In this document: positions 1-6,462 of the stretch, piece after piece
How the letters are laid out: each line of letters begins with the position of its first letter
Position numbering within the stretch: position 1 is the stretch's first letter
Origin: Klebsiella pneumoniae
GTDB taxonomy: Bacteria; Bacteroidota; Bacteroidia; Flavobacteriales; Flavobacteriaceae
DNA length: 11,805 nucleotides
Direction of reading: 5' to 3'
Assembly: GCA_943325355.2 (NCBI GenBank)
Contig: CALPPA020000035.1
Coordinates: 1 to 11,805, forward strand
The notes under the pieces: model-generated
Told to the model about the DNA's origin: nothing
What the model saw: only the letters and a program-made list of their open reading frames with translations
The model's database searches: none
Program-made: the position numbers and the translations under genes

Positions 1-450
1 CACAATCCATTTTTGCAATTTATAACTAAATGGCTGACTTGATTTGGGATCCCAATTGCCCGCATATTTAGCTGTTTTAGTTTTATTTGGAAATAAAATC
101 TGGACAAAACATCCCAATAAACCCATATTTCCCGGACAACGCAAATGAATGTGATCTGATTTTCGCATAGCGGAAAAAATCCTCCAACAAATTCCAGGTA
201 CTTTAAAAACGGTGCTTAAAATTCCTTTTAAATTTAAGACGTCAAATTCATTTACAGCAACAAATTCAATTTTTCCGTGTTCGTATTTTAAATCAATGGG
301 AGTCTTTTTGGATTTGGATTCAGGGGCTACAATAATTACACTTTCCACTTGTTTGATCCAAATATTCATTTCTCGAACATAGGGAGCATAAGCAAAATAG
401 TGATTCTGCTCCAGAATGTGGGCTACGTGAGTAATGATGACAAAATTCAT
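1..450 (-). CDS. Glycosyltransferase, GT4-like (N-terminal part, truncated by window edge)
   Basis: The minus strand is open from an ATG at 450-448 to the left edge, giving 150 residues with no stop, so the C-terminal part lies outside the window. The product starts MNFVIITHVAHILEQNHYFA, a typical GT-B N-terminal beta-strand followed by a loop. Further on are HLRCPGNMGLLGC (about residues 100-112) and KYAGNWDP (about 126-133), which resemble flavobacterial group 1 sugar transferases of capsule, O-antigen or exopolysaccharide loci. In such enzymes the N-terminal half binds the acceptor. The C-terminal half, which binds the nucleotide sugar, is not visible here. The gene is divergent from parA. 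The family call comes from motif resemblance, and the sugar and the acceptor cannot be stated. Confidence 0.7.
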   Translation of the reverse strand, partial: MNFVIITHVAHILEQNHYFAYAPYVREMNIWIKQVESVIIVAPESKSKKTPIDLKYEHGKIEFVAVNEFDVLNLKGILSTVFKVPGICWRIFSAMRKSDHIHLRCPGNMGLLGCFVQILFPNKTKTAKYAGNWDPKSSQPFSYKLQKWIV

Positions 451-695
451 TTAATGCTATTCAGTTAGAATTTGTGTTTATATTGGTAAATGTATTGCTA
501 AATCTAATCAATATCAAAAGTAAAATCAAATTTTATGGTAAAATCCGTTACTCAAAGTGGCCCTTAAAACTGTTACAATAAGGGGAATTGTTCCTAAAAT
601 CAAGTTGCTAATCAACCCTTAACATTTGTTAACAAAATAGATTTTTAGAAACCATAATAAATTGTATTTTTACCGTTCAAAATTTAGAAAAATAA
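451..695. other. Divergent intergenic region, glycosyltransferase / parA
   Basis: This 245-bp AT-rich stretch contains no ORF of note. It should hold the promoters of both divergent genes. On the minus strand, 515-522 reads TACTTTTG, which fits the Bacteroidota -7 consensus TAnnTTTG and lies about 65 nt before the glycosyltransferase ATG. I see no matching -33 element. On the plus strand I find no exact TAnnTTTG before parA. The closest is TAACATTTG at 620-628, which has one extra spacer base. No canonical parS (TGTTTCACGTGAAACA) and no DnaA-box cluster is visible. Confidence 0.45.
619..632. promoter_or_regulatory. Short palindrome upstream of parA (possible operator)
   Basis: The sequence TTAACA-TT-TGTTAA is a perfect 6+2+6 inverted repeat ending 63 nt before the parA start. 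It overlaps the only near-match to a Bacteroidota -7 box in this leader. A dimeric regulator could bind here. ParA and ParB proteins often autoregulate their operons, but nothing in the sequence names the protein. In DNA this AT-rich, a chance palindrome of this size is quite possible. Confidence 0.3.
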
Positions 696-1463
696 ATGGG
701 CAAAATCATTGCGATTGCTAATCAAAAAGGAGGCGTAGGAAAGACGACAACGTCAATAAATCTAGCTGCTTCACTAGGTGTTTTAGAAAAAAAAGTACTA
801 CTTATAGATGCTGATCCACAGGCAAATGCCACTTCTGGATTGGGCATTGATGTTGAAACAATAGAAATAGGAACCTATCAAATCCTAGAGCACAGCAACA
901 CACCAAAAGAGGCAATACTAAAAAGTTCGGCTCCAAATGTGGATGTGATTCCATCCCACATAGACCTTGTTGCTATCGAAATCGAATTGGTCGACAAAGA
1001 AAATAGGGAATATATGCTCAAAAAAGCATTAGAAAACATCAAGGACGAATACGATTATATCATAATTGATTGTGCTCCATCTCTTGGTTTGCTTACTTTG
1101 AATGCTTTGACGGCAGCAGATTCAGTGATTATTCCTATTCAATGCGAGTATTTTGCGTTAGAAGGGTTGGGTAAATTATTAAATACCATCAAAAGTATCC
1201 AGAAAATTCACAATCCTGATTTAGATATTGAGGGTTTACTTCTTACTATGTTTGACTCCAGATTGCGACTATCCAATCAAGTAGTTGAGGAGGTTCAAAA
1301 ACATTTTAACGATATGGTTTTCGAAACTATAATTCAAAGAAATGTAAAATTAAGCGAAGCACCAAGTTTCGGCGAAAGCATAATAAACTATGATGCCACA
1401 AGCAAAGGAGCTAATAATTATTTAAATCTGGCTCAAGAGGTTATTAAGAAAAATAGTAAATAG
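696..1463 (+). CDS. parA: Chromosome-partitioning ATPase ParA/Soj
   Basis: This is a 255-residue deviant-Walker P-loop ATPase. The Walker A motif KGGVGKTT is at residues 11-18, with the signature lysine at 11. The A' region IDADPQANAT spans 37-46, and the Walker B strand YIIIDCAPS spans 121-129 with D125. The length matches the chromosomal Soj/ParA group, which lacks the N-terminal HTH of plasmid ParA. Members of this family dimerise on ATP, bind DNA non-specifically and are stimulated to hydrolyse ATP by ParB, driving segregation of the origin region. The ATG follows an A-rich leader (GAAAAATAA) without a Shine-Dalgarno sequence, as is usual in Bacteroidota. parB starts 4 nt after the stop, so the two are almost certainly one transcript. 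All key residues are present. Confidence 0.96.
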   Translation: MGKIIAIANQKGGVGKTTTSINLAASLGVLEKKVLLIDADPQANATSGLGIDVETIEIGTYQILEHSNTPKEAILKSSAPNVDVIPSHIDLVAIEIELVDKENREYMLKKALENIKDEYDYIIIDCAPSLGLLTLNALTAADSVIIPIQCEYFALEGLGKLLNTIKSIQKIHNPDLDIEGLLLTMFDSRLRLSNQVVEEVQKHFNDMVFETIIQRNVKLSEAPSFGESIINYDATSKGANNYLNLAQEVIKKNSK

Positions 1464-1467
1464 GTTT

Positions 1468-2397
1468 ATGGCAAAAGCAATAAAAAAACAAGTTCTCGGA
1501 AGAGGATTATCGGCCTTGTTAAAAGATCCGGAAAACGATATAAAATCAGTAAGCGATAAAAACGCCGACAAAGTTGTGGGAAATATTATTGAGCTTGAAA
1601 TTGATGCTATCGAAATCAATCCGTTTCAGCCAAGAAGCAATTTCAATGAAGATTCCCTTCGAGAATTAGCGTCTTCCATCAAGGAATTAGGGGTGATTCA
1701 GCCCATTACTGTTCGCAAATTAGCCTTCAATAAATACCAATTAATTTCTGGAGAAAGACGTCTTCGTGCATCAACATTAGTTGGACTGACAACTATTCCT
1801 GCTTATATTCGAATTGCAAACGACAATGAATCCCTGATTATGGCATTAGTTGAAAATATTCAACGCCACGATTTAGATCCAATAGAAATTGCACTTTCGT
1901 ACCAAAGATTGATTGACGAAATTCAATTGACCCAAGAGCAAATGAGCGAACGCGTTGGAAAAAAACGCTCTACGATTGCCAATTATTTAAGACTTTTAAA
2001 GTTAGACCCGATTATCCAAACTGGAATCCGAGATGGTTTTATCAGTATGGGTCACGGTAGAGCGATTATTAATATCGAAAATCAAGATGTTCAAACTAAT
2101 ATTTACCAAAAAATTGTGAGTCAGAATCTTTCGGTTCGCGATACGGAAGCATTGGTTAAAAATTATCAAGACAGTTTAAAACCAACCCGAGGTGAAGTCT
2201 TACAGAACGGAACTAAACCTGCCAATTCATCAAAATCAGCCTCTTTTGAAATTGCAGAAACCCAGAAAAATACGTTCAACAACTATTTCGGCACAAAAGT
2301 CGACGTTAAAGTTGCCAGTAATGGGAAAGGAAAAATCACTATCCCGTTTCATTCTCAAGAAGACTTTAACAGGATTATCAAATTAATAAAAGAGTAG
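1468..2397 (+). CDS. parB: Chromosome-partitioning protein ParB (CTP-dependent DNA clamp)
   Basis: This is a 309-residue ParB/Spo0J. The N-terminal LGRGLSALL (10-18) is the conserved peptide that contacts and stimulates ParA. The ParB/Srx domain follows, with NPFQPR (51-56), the nucleotide-binding GERRLRA (95-101) and ENIQR (129-133). The HTH that reads parS is about 154-177 (LTQEQMSERVGKKRSTIANY). A linker of low conservation (about 235-265) leads to the C-terminal dimerisation segment FGTKVDV...GKGKITIPF...EDFNRI (274-303). ParB-family clamps load at parS and slide when CTP is bound, and the GERR box needed for this is intact. Its stop codon shares one base with the start of the next gene, which indicates translational coupling. 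No complete parS site lies inside the window. Confidence 0.96.
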   Translation: MAKAIKKQVLGRGLSALLKDPENDIKSVSDKNADKVVGNIIELEIDAIEINPFQPRSNFNEDSLRELASSIKELGVIQPITVRKLAFNKYQLISGERRLRASTLVGLTTIPAYIRIANDNESLIMALVENIQRHDLDPIEIALSYQRLIDEIQLTQEQMSERVGKKRSTIANYLRLLKLDPIIQTGIRDGFISMGHGRAIINIENQDVQTNIYQKIVSQNLSVRDTEALVKNYQDSLKPTRGEVLQNGTKPANSSKSASFEIAETQKNTFNNYFGTKVDVKVASNGKGKITIPFHSQEDFNRIIKLIKE

Positions 2398-2957
2398 TGA
2401 ATAAAAACGTTTTCATAGTTCTTTTTATTTTTTTGATAGGAAACGCTATTGTTTTTTCTCAAGAAAAAACAGCTACAGTTTTGAGCGCAAAAGATACCGT
2501 GAAATCGAATGACATAGACCCTTTAACTCCTGCAAAAGCGGCCTTTTATTCGGCTATTTTACCTGGATTAGGGCAAGCTTACAATAAAAAATATTGGAAA
2601 ATTCCGATTGTTTATATTGCCATCGGAGTACCTATGTATTATTATTTAGACAGCAACCAAAAATACAATCAATACAGGGATGCTTACAAACGAAGATTAG
2701 AAGGTTTTACTGATGATGAATTCAGCTATTTAGACGAAAGCCGATTGATTGCAGGCCAAAAGTTTTATCAACGAAATCGTGATTTATCAGCCTTATTTGT
2801 GGTTGGTTTTTATGTATTAAACATTATAGATGCTAATGTTGACGCAGCTTTAATACAATTTAATGTAAATGAAAATCTATCCGTTAGACCGGATCTACAT
2901 AGGAATGATGTAACATTTAAGACAAATGTGGGTCTAACATTTAATTATAATTTTTAA
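2397..2957 (+). CDS. DUF5683 membrane protein, downstream of parAB
   Basis: This is a 186-residue protein. A GTG start at 2397 overlaps the last base of the parB stop (TAGTG). An N-terminal signal sequence (MNKNVFIVLFIFLIGNAIVFS, cleavage near residue 21-22) precedes a short polar linker. The DUF5683 core follows: PAKAAFYSAILPGLGQAYN (45-63), a membrane helix at about 68-84, a charged loop (85-129) rich in Tyr, Arg and Asp, and a second helix at about 130-146. The tail (150-186) looks beta-rich and ends in NYNF, reminiscent of outer-membrane beta-strand ends, though this is only an impression. The function of DUF5683 is not known to me. Its tight coupling to parAB suggests coexpression with the partition genes, not necessarily a shared mechanism. 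The GTG start gives a full signal peptide and is therefore preferred. Confidence 0.85.
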   Translation: MNKNVFIVLFIFLIGNAIVFSQEKTATVLSAKDTVKSNDIDPLTPAKAAFYSAILPGLGQAYNKKYWKIPIVYIAIGVPMYYYLDSNQKYNQYRDAYKRRLEGFTDDEFSYLDESRLIAGQKFYQRNRDLSALFVVGFYVLNIIDANVDAALIQFNVNENLSVRPDLHRNDVTFKTNVGLTFNYNF

Positions 2958-2964
2958 GCCCTCC

Positions 2965-2988
2965 CAATCTTCTTCGAGGAAGAGATTG
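2965..2988 (+). repeat. Hairpin in the DUF5683-dapB spacer
   Basis: The arms CAATCT-(T)-CTTC and GAAG-AGATTG can pair as a 10-bp stem with one bulged T and a GAG triloop. The hairpin starts 7 nt after the DUF5683 stop and is followed by AAAAACG, so there is no U-tract. It is better read as an RNA-stabilising or processing hairpin than as a clear intrinsic terminator. It separates the parAB-DUF5683 unit from dapB. Confidence 0.4.
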
Positions 2989-3020
2989 AAAAACGTAAAT
3001 TAACAAATAAGCATAAAAGA

Positions 3021-3722
3021 ATGAAAATTGCACTTTTAGGATACGGGAAAATGGGACAGACTATTGAACGAATTGCCGTTGAAAGAGGTCATCAAATTGT
3101 CTTGAAAAAAGATGAATTTAATACTTATGAAGGCCTTTCGGATGCTGATGTAGCAATAGATTTTAGCATTCCCGCTGTTGCTGTAAGTAATATTTCAAAT
3201 AGTTTTAATGCTAACGTACCCGTGATCTCTGGCACGACAGGTTGGTTAGAACACTACGACGAAATGGTAACGCTTTGCACCGAAAAAAATGGAGGATTTA
3301 TATCCAGTTCTAATTTTAGTTTGGGCGTAAATCTATTTTTTGAACTCAATGAATATTTGGCGCAAATGATGTCAAAATTCGATTCATATAGAGTAGAAAT
3401 GGAAGAAATTCACCATACCCAAAAACTAGATGCACCTAGCGGAACAGCCATTTCATTAGCAAAAGGCGTGATTGAAAACAGCAATTACACCAATTGGACA
3501 TTGGAAGAAGCAAAAGAAAACCAGATTCATATCGAAGCCAAAAGAATAGGAGATGTTCCTGGAACACATACAGTGACTTATAACTCTGTAGTAGATTCAA
3601 TTGAAATAAAACACACGGCGCACAATCGTGATGGGTTTGCCCTTGGTGCAGTTATTGCTGCCGAATGGATTGTTGGGAAACACGGAATCTTTACAATGAA
3701 AGACGTATTAGAATTAAAATAA
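3021..3722 (+). CDS. dapB: 4-hydroxy-tetrahydrodipicolinate reductase DapB
   Basis: This 233-residue cytosolic enzyme reduces 4-hydroxy-tetrahydrodipicolinate to tetrahydrodipicolinate with NAD(P)H, on the route to diaminopimelate and lysine. The Rossmann glycine motif GYGKMG is at 7-12, DFSIP at 47-51 and GTTG at 71-74. The signature EIHHTQKLDAPSGTA spans 129-143, with the catalytic-site pair H131/H132, K135 and the substrate-binding SGT. The C-terminal half shows HTAHNRDGFALGA (198-210). It is shorter than the roughly 270-residue enterobacterial enzyme, and the shorter length appears usual for Bacteroidota. The ATG at 3021 gives the expected MKIALLGYGKMG N-terminus. It lies 63 nt after the DUF5683 gene and 73 nt before lepB, on the same strand, so cotranscription is plausible but both spacers can fold. 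Confidence 0.95.
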   Translation: MKIALLGYGKMGQTIERIAVERGHQIVLKKDEFNTYEGLSDADVAIDFSIPAVAVSNISNSFNANVPVISGTTGWLEHYDEMVTLCTEKNGGFISSSNFSLGVNLFFELNEYLAQMMSKFDSYRVEMEEIHHTQKLDAPSGTAISLAKGVIENSNYTNWTLEEAKENQIHIEAKRIGDVPGTHTVTYNSVVDSIEIKHTAHNRDGFALGAVIAAEWIVGKHGIFTMKDVLELK

Positions 3723-3737
3723 ACTCGTTTCACGTAT

Positions 3738-3781
3738 AAGGTTTAAAGCTCCAAGTTGAACAACCTTAAACTTTAAACCTT
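3738..3781 (+). repeat. Perfect 11-bp inverted repeat with GTTTAAA units, dapB-lepB spacer
   Basis: AAGGTTTAAAG (3738-3748) and CTTTAAACCTT (3771-3781) are perfect reverse complements separated by 22 nt. The right part (3764-3785) reads, on the opposite strand, as consecutive GTTTAAA-type heptamers, and the same words recur before mutL (11166-11193). No U-run follows the right arm on the plus strand. The repeat ends 14 nt before the lepB ATG, so a folded RNA here could influence lepB expression. Confidence 0.65.
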
Positions 3782-3795
3782 TAAACAAAAAAATT

Positions 3796-5346
3796 ATGAC
3801 AGTATATCAATGGTTTGTGTTTTTCTTGCTTGTACAAGTAATACACTTTTTAGGAACTTGGAAATTATATGAAGCTGCGGGCAGAAAACGTTGGGAAGCC
3901 GCAATTCCAGTTTATAACGCCATCGTTTTGATGAAAATAATAGGTCGTCCCACTTGGTGGACGCTTTTACTTTTTATTCCAATAATCAACTTGATACTAT
4001 TTCCTGTAATTTGGGTAGAGACTTTGAGAAGTTTTGGAAAACGATCTACCTTGGACACCTTTTTAGGAATCGCCACCTTTGGCTTATACATCTATTATAT
4101 TAATTATACTACGCCATTAAATTATGTTTCTGACAGAAGTTTGAATCCTGAAAACAAAACTGCCGATACAATAAGTTCGCTCCTTTTTGCCATTATTGTG
4201 GCAACCTTAGGTCACACCTATTTCCTGCAACCGTATACTATTCCTACATCATCATTAGAAAAATCATTGTTGGTTGGCGACTTTTTGTTCGTGAGTAAAA
4301 TGAATTATGGTGCTAGAGTTCCAATGACAACGGTGGCTTTACCGATGGTTCATGATTCGATTCCGTTAACAAAAAAGAAATCGTATTTAAACTGGCCTCA
4401 ATTGCCTTATTTTAGATTGCCTGCCTTCCAGAAAATCAAGAATTGCGATATTGTAGTTTTTAATTGGCCGGTCGATACGGTTTACAAATTCAGGGATAAT
4501 TCTGGAAGAAGAGCCGATAAACCAATCGACAAAAAATCGAATTATGTAAAACGTTGTGTAGGAATTCCGGGCGATAGTTTGCAAATAAAAGATGGAATTG
4601 TTTATATAAATGGTCAAATATTGGCTTTGCCAGAAAGAGCAAAACCACAATACTCCTACAAAATAGCTTTAGACGGAAAAACACCAATTGATTTTGAATA
4701 TCTATTCAATGATATGAACGTTACCGATGGTGCAGGTTTCACTAGTGAAGCTAGAGATACTTTATTTGCAAGCGCATTGACTACTGAAAGTGTTGAAAGA
4801 TTAAAAAATGTTCCTGGAATAACGGCTGTAACAAGAGAAATAGCAAAGGGTGTCGAAAATGGAATATTCCCTCATATAAACAAATGGAACCGAGATAATC
4901 TTGGTCCAATTTACATCCCACAGGCAGCAAAAACAGTTGAATTAAACTTTGTCACCTTACCATTTTATAGTCATATAATTACTGAATACGAAAAGAATAA
5001 ACTGGAAGTTAAGGGAAGTGATTTCTTTATCAATGGTATAAAAACAAGATCGTATACCTTTAAACAAGATTATTTCTGGATGATGGGTGATAATCGCCAC
5101 AACTCTGAAGATAGCCGTTATTGGGGATATGTTCCTGCAGATCACATCGTGGGAAAACCAGTCTTCATTTGGATGAGTTGGAATACTAATGGCAAAGGAT
5201 TGGGAAAAATTCGTTGGGAAAGATTATTTACCACTGTTGGCGGTGATGGACAACCACAATCGTATTTTAAATTTTTCTTGATTGCCTTAGCTGCATTTTT
5301 TGTGGGTGAGTATTTTTGGAAGAAAAGAAAAGAGAGAAAAGGTTAG
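3796..5346 (+). CDS. lepB: Signal peptidase I, with N-terminal DUF5684-like membrane domain
   Basis: This is a 516-residue membrane serine protease that removes signal peptides from Sec and Tat substrates. The N-terminal part (1-110) has about three membrane helices and resembles the DUF5684 domain found fused to flavobacterial LepB. A further helix (about 125-143) leads into the S26 catalytic domain. Box B is IPTSSLEKSLLVGDFLFVSK (149-168) with nucleophile S153; box C is CDIVVFNWP (217-225); box D is NYVKRCVGIPGDSL (249-262) with general base K252; box E is GDNRHNSEDSR (431-441). Between boxes D and E is an insert of more than 100 residues (about 280-400), as is usual in Bacteroidota. A C-terminal helix (491-508) ends in a Lys/Arg-rich tail. 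The residue after the nucleophile is Leu, where the classic motif has Met. Both catalytic residues are present. Confidence 0.94.
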   Translation: MTVYQWFVFFLLVQVIHFLGTWKLYEAAGRKRWEAAIPVYNAIVLMKIIGRPTWWTLLLFIPIINLILFPVIWVETLRSFGKRSTLDTFLGIATFGLYIYYINYTTPLNYVSDRSLNPENKTADTISSLLFAIIVATLGHTYFLQPYTIPTSSLEKSLLVGDFLFVSKMNYGARVPMTTVALPMVHDSIPLTKKKSYLNWPQLPYFRLPAFQKIKNCDIVVFNWPVDTVYKFRDNSGRRADKPIDKKSNYVKRCVGIPGDSLQIKDGIVYINGQILALPERAKPQYSYKIALDGKTPIDFEYLFNDMNVTDGAGFTSEARDTLFASALTTESVERLKNVPGITAVTREIAKGVENGIFPHINKWNRDNLGPIYIPQAAKTVELNFVTLPFYSHIITEYEKNKLEVKGSDFFINGIKTRSYTFKQDYFWMMGDNRHNSEDSRYWGYVPADHIVGKPVFIWMSWNTNGKGLGKIRWERLFTTVGGDGQPQSYFKFFLIALAAFFVGEYFWKKRKERKG

Positions 5347-5350
5347 TTTG

Positions 5351-5387
5351 TGGATTTGTAGATTTGGTTATCTGATAAACAAATCCA
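5351..5387 (+). repeat. 9-bp inverted repeat with 8-bp tandem words after lepB
   Basis: TGGATTTGT (5351-5359) and ACAAATCCA (5379-5387) are perfect reverse complements around a 19-nt loop. The left part also reads as imperfect 8-bp tandem words, TTTGTGGA / TTTGTAGA / TTTGGTTA, starting at 5347. It begins right after the lepB stop and precedes the S23-type gene. A run of T and C (ATTTATTCTTTT) follows a few bases later, so it could act as a weak terminator. The rest of the 101-nt spacer is featureless AT-rich leader. Confidence 0.45.
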
Positions 5388-5447
5388 ACCATTTATTCTT
5401 TTGAAACACTTCTAATCATATTGTAAAAATCCTAAATAAATAATAAA

Positions 5448-5828
5448 ATGTACATTTATTCATTTGAGAAATTAGAGGTTTGGAACGAATCCAAAGAATT
5501 CACTAAATCAATTTATACACTTACTTCAAATTTTCCAGATTCAGAAAAATTTGGATTGGTTTCGCAATTAAGAAGAGCATCTGTTTCAATCTGTTCAAAT
5601 ATTGCTGAAGGTTCAGCAAGAAAAAGTTTTAAAGACAAAGCACATTTTACAACAATGGCATTTAGCTCAACTGTTGAAGTTTTAAATCAATTAATATTAT
5701 CTTTTGAGCTGGACTTTATAGAGGAAAAAGACTATTTAAAATTACGACAAGATATTGAAAGTGTTACCAATAAATTAAATGGACTTCGAAATTACCAAAT
5801 AGACAAGTCCTTGGAAATCTCTAAATAA
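5448..5828 (+). CDS. Four-helix-bundle protein, S23/23S rRNA intervening-sequence family
   Basis: This is a 126-residue, almost entirely helical protein. The family hallmarks are FEKLEVWNESKEF (6-18), FPDSEKFGLVSQLRRASVS (29-47) and SNIAEGSAR (50-58), followed by two more amphipathic helices (about 65-90 and 95-117). Relatives were first seen as ORFs inside 23S rRNA intervening sequences in spirochaetes. Structures of this family form oligomeric helical bundles. Many bacteria, Bacteroidota in particular, carry free-standing copies whose role is unknown. Here the gene is free-standing, not within an rRNA. It begins 101 nt after lepB and ends only 4 nt before the WbqC-family gene, so translation of the two may be coupled. 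The conserved basic QLRRA patch could bind nucleic acid, but that is inference. Confidence 0.88.
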   Translation: MYIYSFEKLEVWNESKEFTKSIYTLTSNFPDSEKFGLVSQLRRASVSICSNIAEGSARKSFKDKAHFTTMAFSSTVEVLNQLILSFELDFIEEKDYLKLRQDIESVTNKLNGLRNYQIDKSLEISK

Positions 5829-5832
5829 CCGA

Positions 5833-6462
5833 ATGAACATTCTTATCCATCCCACCTACTTTCCTTCGATTAGTCATTATGTAGCAATGTCTCAATCGGA
5901 TAAAATTGTGTTTGAAATGGATGATAATTTCCAAAAGCAGACGAATCGGAATAGAACTTATATCTATAGTCCAAACGGAATTCAGTTGTTGAATATTCCG
6001 GTGAAGCATTCTAAATATGTTCATCAAAAAACTAAGGATGTCAAAATAGAAAATGATTTTGACTGGCAGAAACAACACTTCAAATCATTGGAAGCAGCGT
6101 ATAGAAGCTCTCCTTTTTTTGAATATTTTGAAGATGATATTCTTCCCATTTTCGAAAAAAAACACACTTTTTTAATGGATTTGAATTTTGAAACGATGAG
6201 CATTGTTTCTAAATTTTTGCGAATGAATTTCGATTACGAAACTACTACCGAATATTTTCAAGAAGTAAATTCAAATGCTGTTTTGGATTATAGAATGCTG
6301 GCCGATGGAAAAAAAGATACTTCACAATTTGAAATTTACCCACAAGTATTTCAGGAAAAAGAGGGTTTTTTGACTAATTTGAGTGTTCTGGATCTACTAT
6401 TTAATGAAGGAAAATTTGCTTTGGATTATTTGAAGAACCAAACATTAAACCCTATTCCATAG
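5833..6462 (+). CDS. WbqC-family protein
   Basis: This is a 209-residue soluble protein. The WbqC-like N-terminus MNILIHPTYFPSISHY (1-16) is followed by SDKIVFEMDDNFQKQTNRNR (22-41) and LLNIPVKHS (52-60). Then come DWQKQHFKSLEAAYRSSPFF (77-96) and the C-terminal NLSVLDLLFNEG (182-193). WbqC proteins are named after an O-antigen cluster gene and are often linked to amino-sugar or surface-glycan genes, but their enzymatic role is not firmly established. It lies 4 nt after the S23-type gene. In other flavobacteria I recall it directly behind lepB, which would make the S23 gene the intruder. Its last 11 nt overlap the end of the convergent EEP gene, so there is no room for an intrinsic terminator between them. 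Confidence 0.85.
   Translation: MNILIHPTYFPSISHYVAMSQSDKIVFEMDDNFQKQTNRNRTYIYSPNGIQLLNIPVKHSKYVHQKTKDVKIENDFDWQKQHFKSLEAAYRSSPFFEYFEDDILPIFEKKHTFLMDLNFETMSIVSKFLRMNFDYETTTEYFQEVNSNAVLDYRMLADGKKDTSQFEIYPQVFQEKEGFLTNLSVLDLLFNEGKFALDYLKNQTLNPIP

Noticed and set aside
620..628. TAACATTTG as a parA -7 promoter box
   Set aside because: The spacer has three bases instead of the two in TAnnTTTG, and no TTG lies at the right distance upstream. It is mentioned only within the intergenic description.
3738..3781. Inverted repeat before lepB as an intrinsic terminator of dapB
   Set aside because: The loop is 22 nt and no U-run follows the right arm on the plus strand, so the classic terminator layout is missing.
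4387..5145. Three minus-strand ORFs inside lepB
   Set aside because: They are antisense to the conserved LepB box D to box E region, and their composition (many Phe, Ile and Tyr) is what reverse reading of an AT-rich gene gives.
5821..6078. Minus-strand 85-residue ORF over the S23-WbqC junction
   Set aside because: It lies antisense to the clear WbqC-family N-terminus, and its product has no recognisable features.
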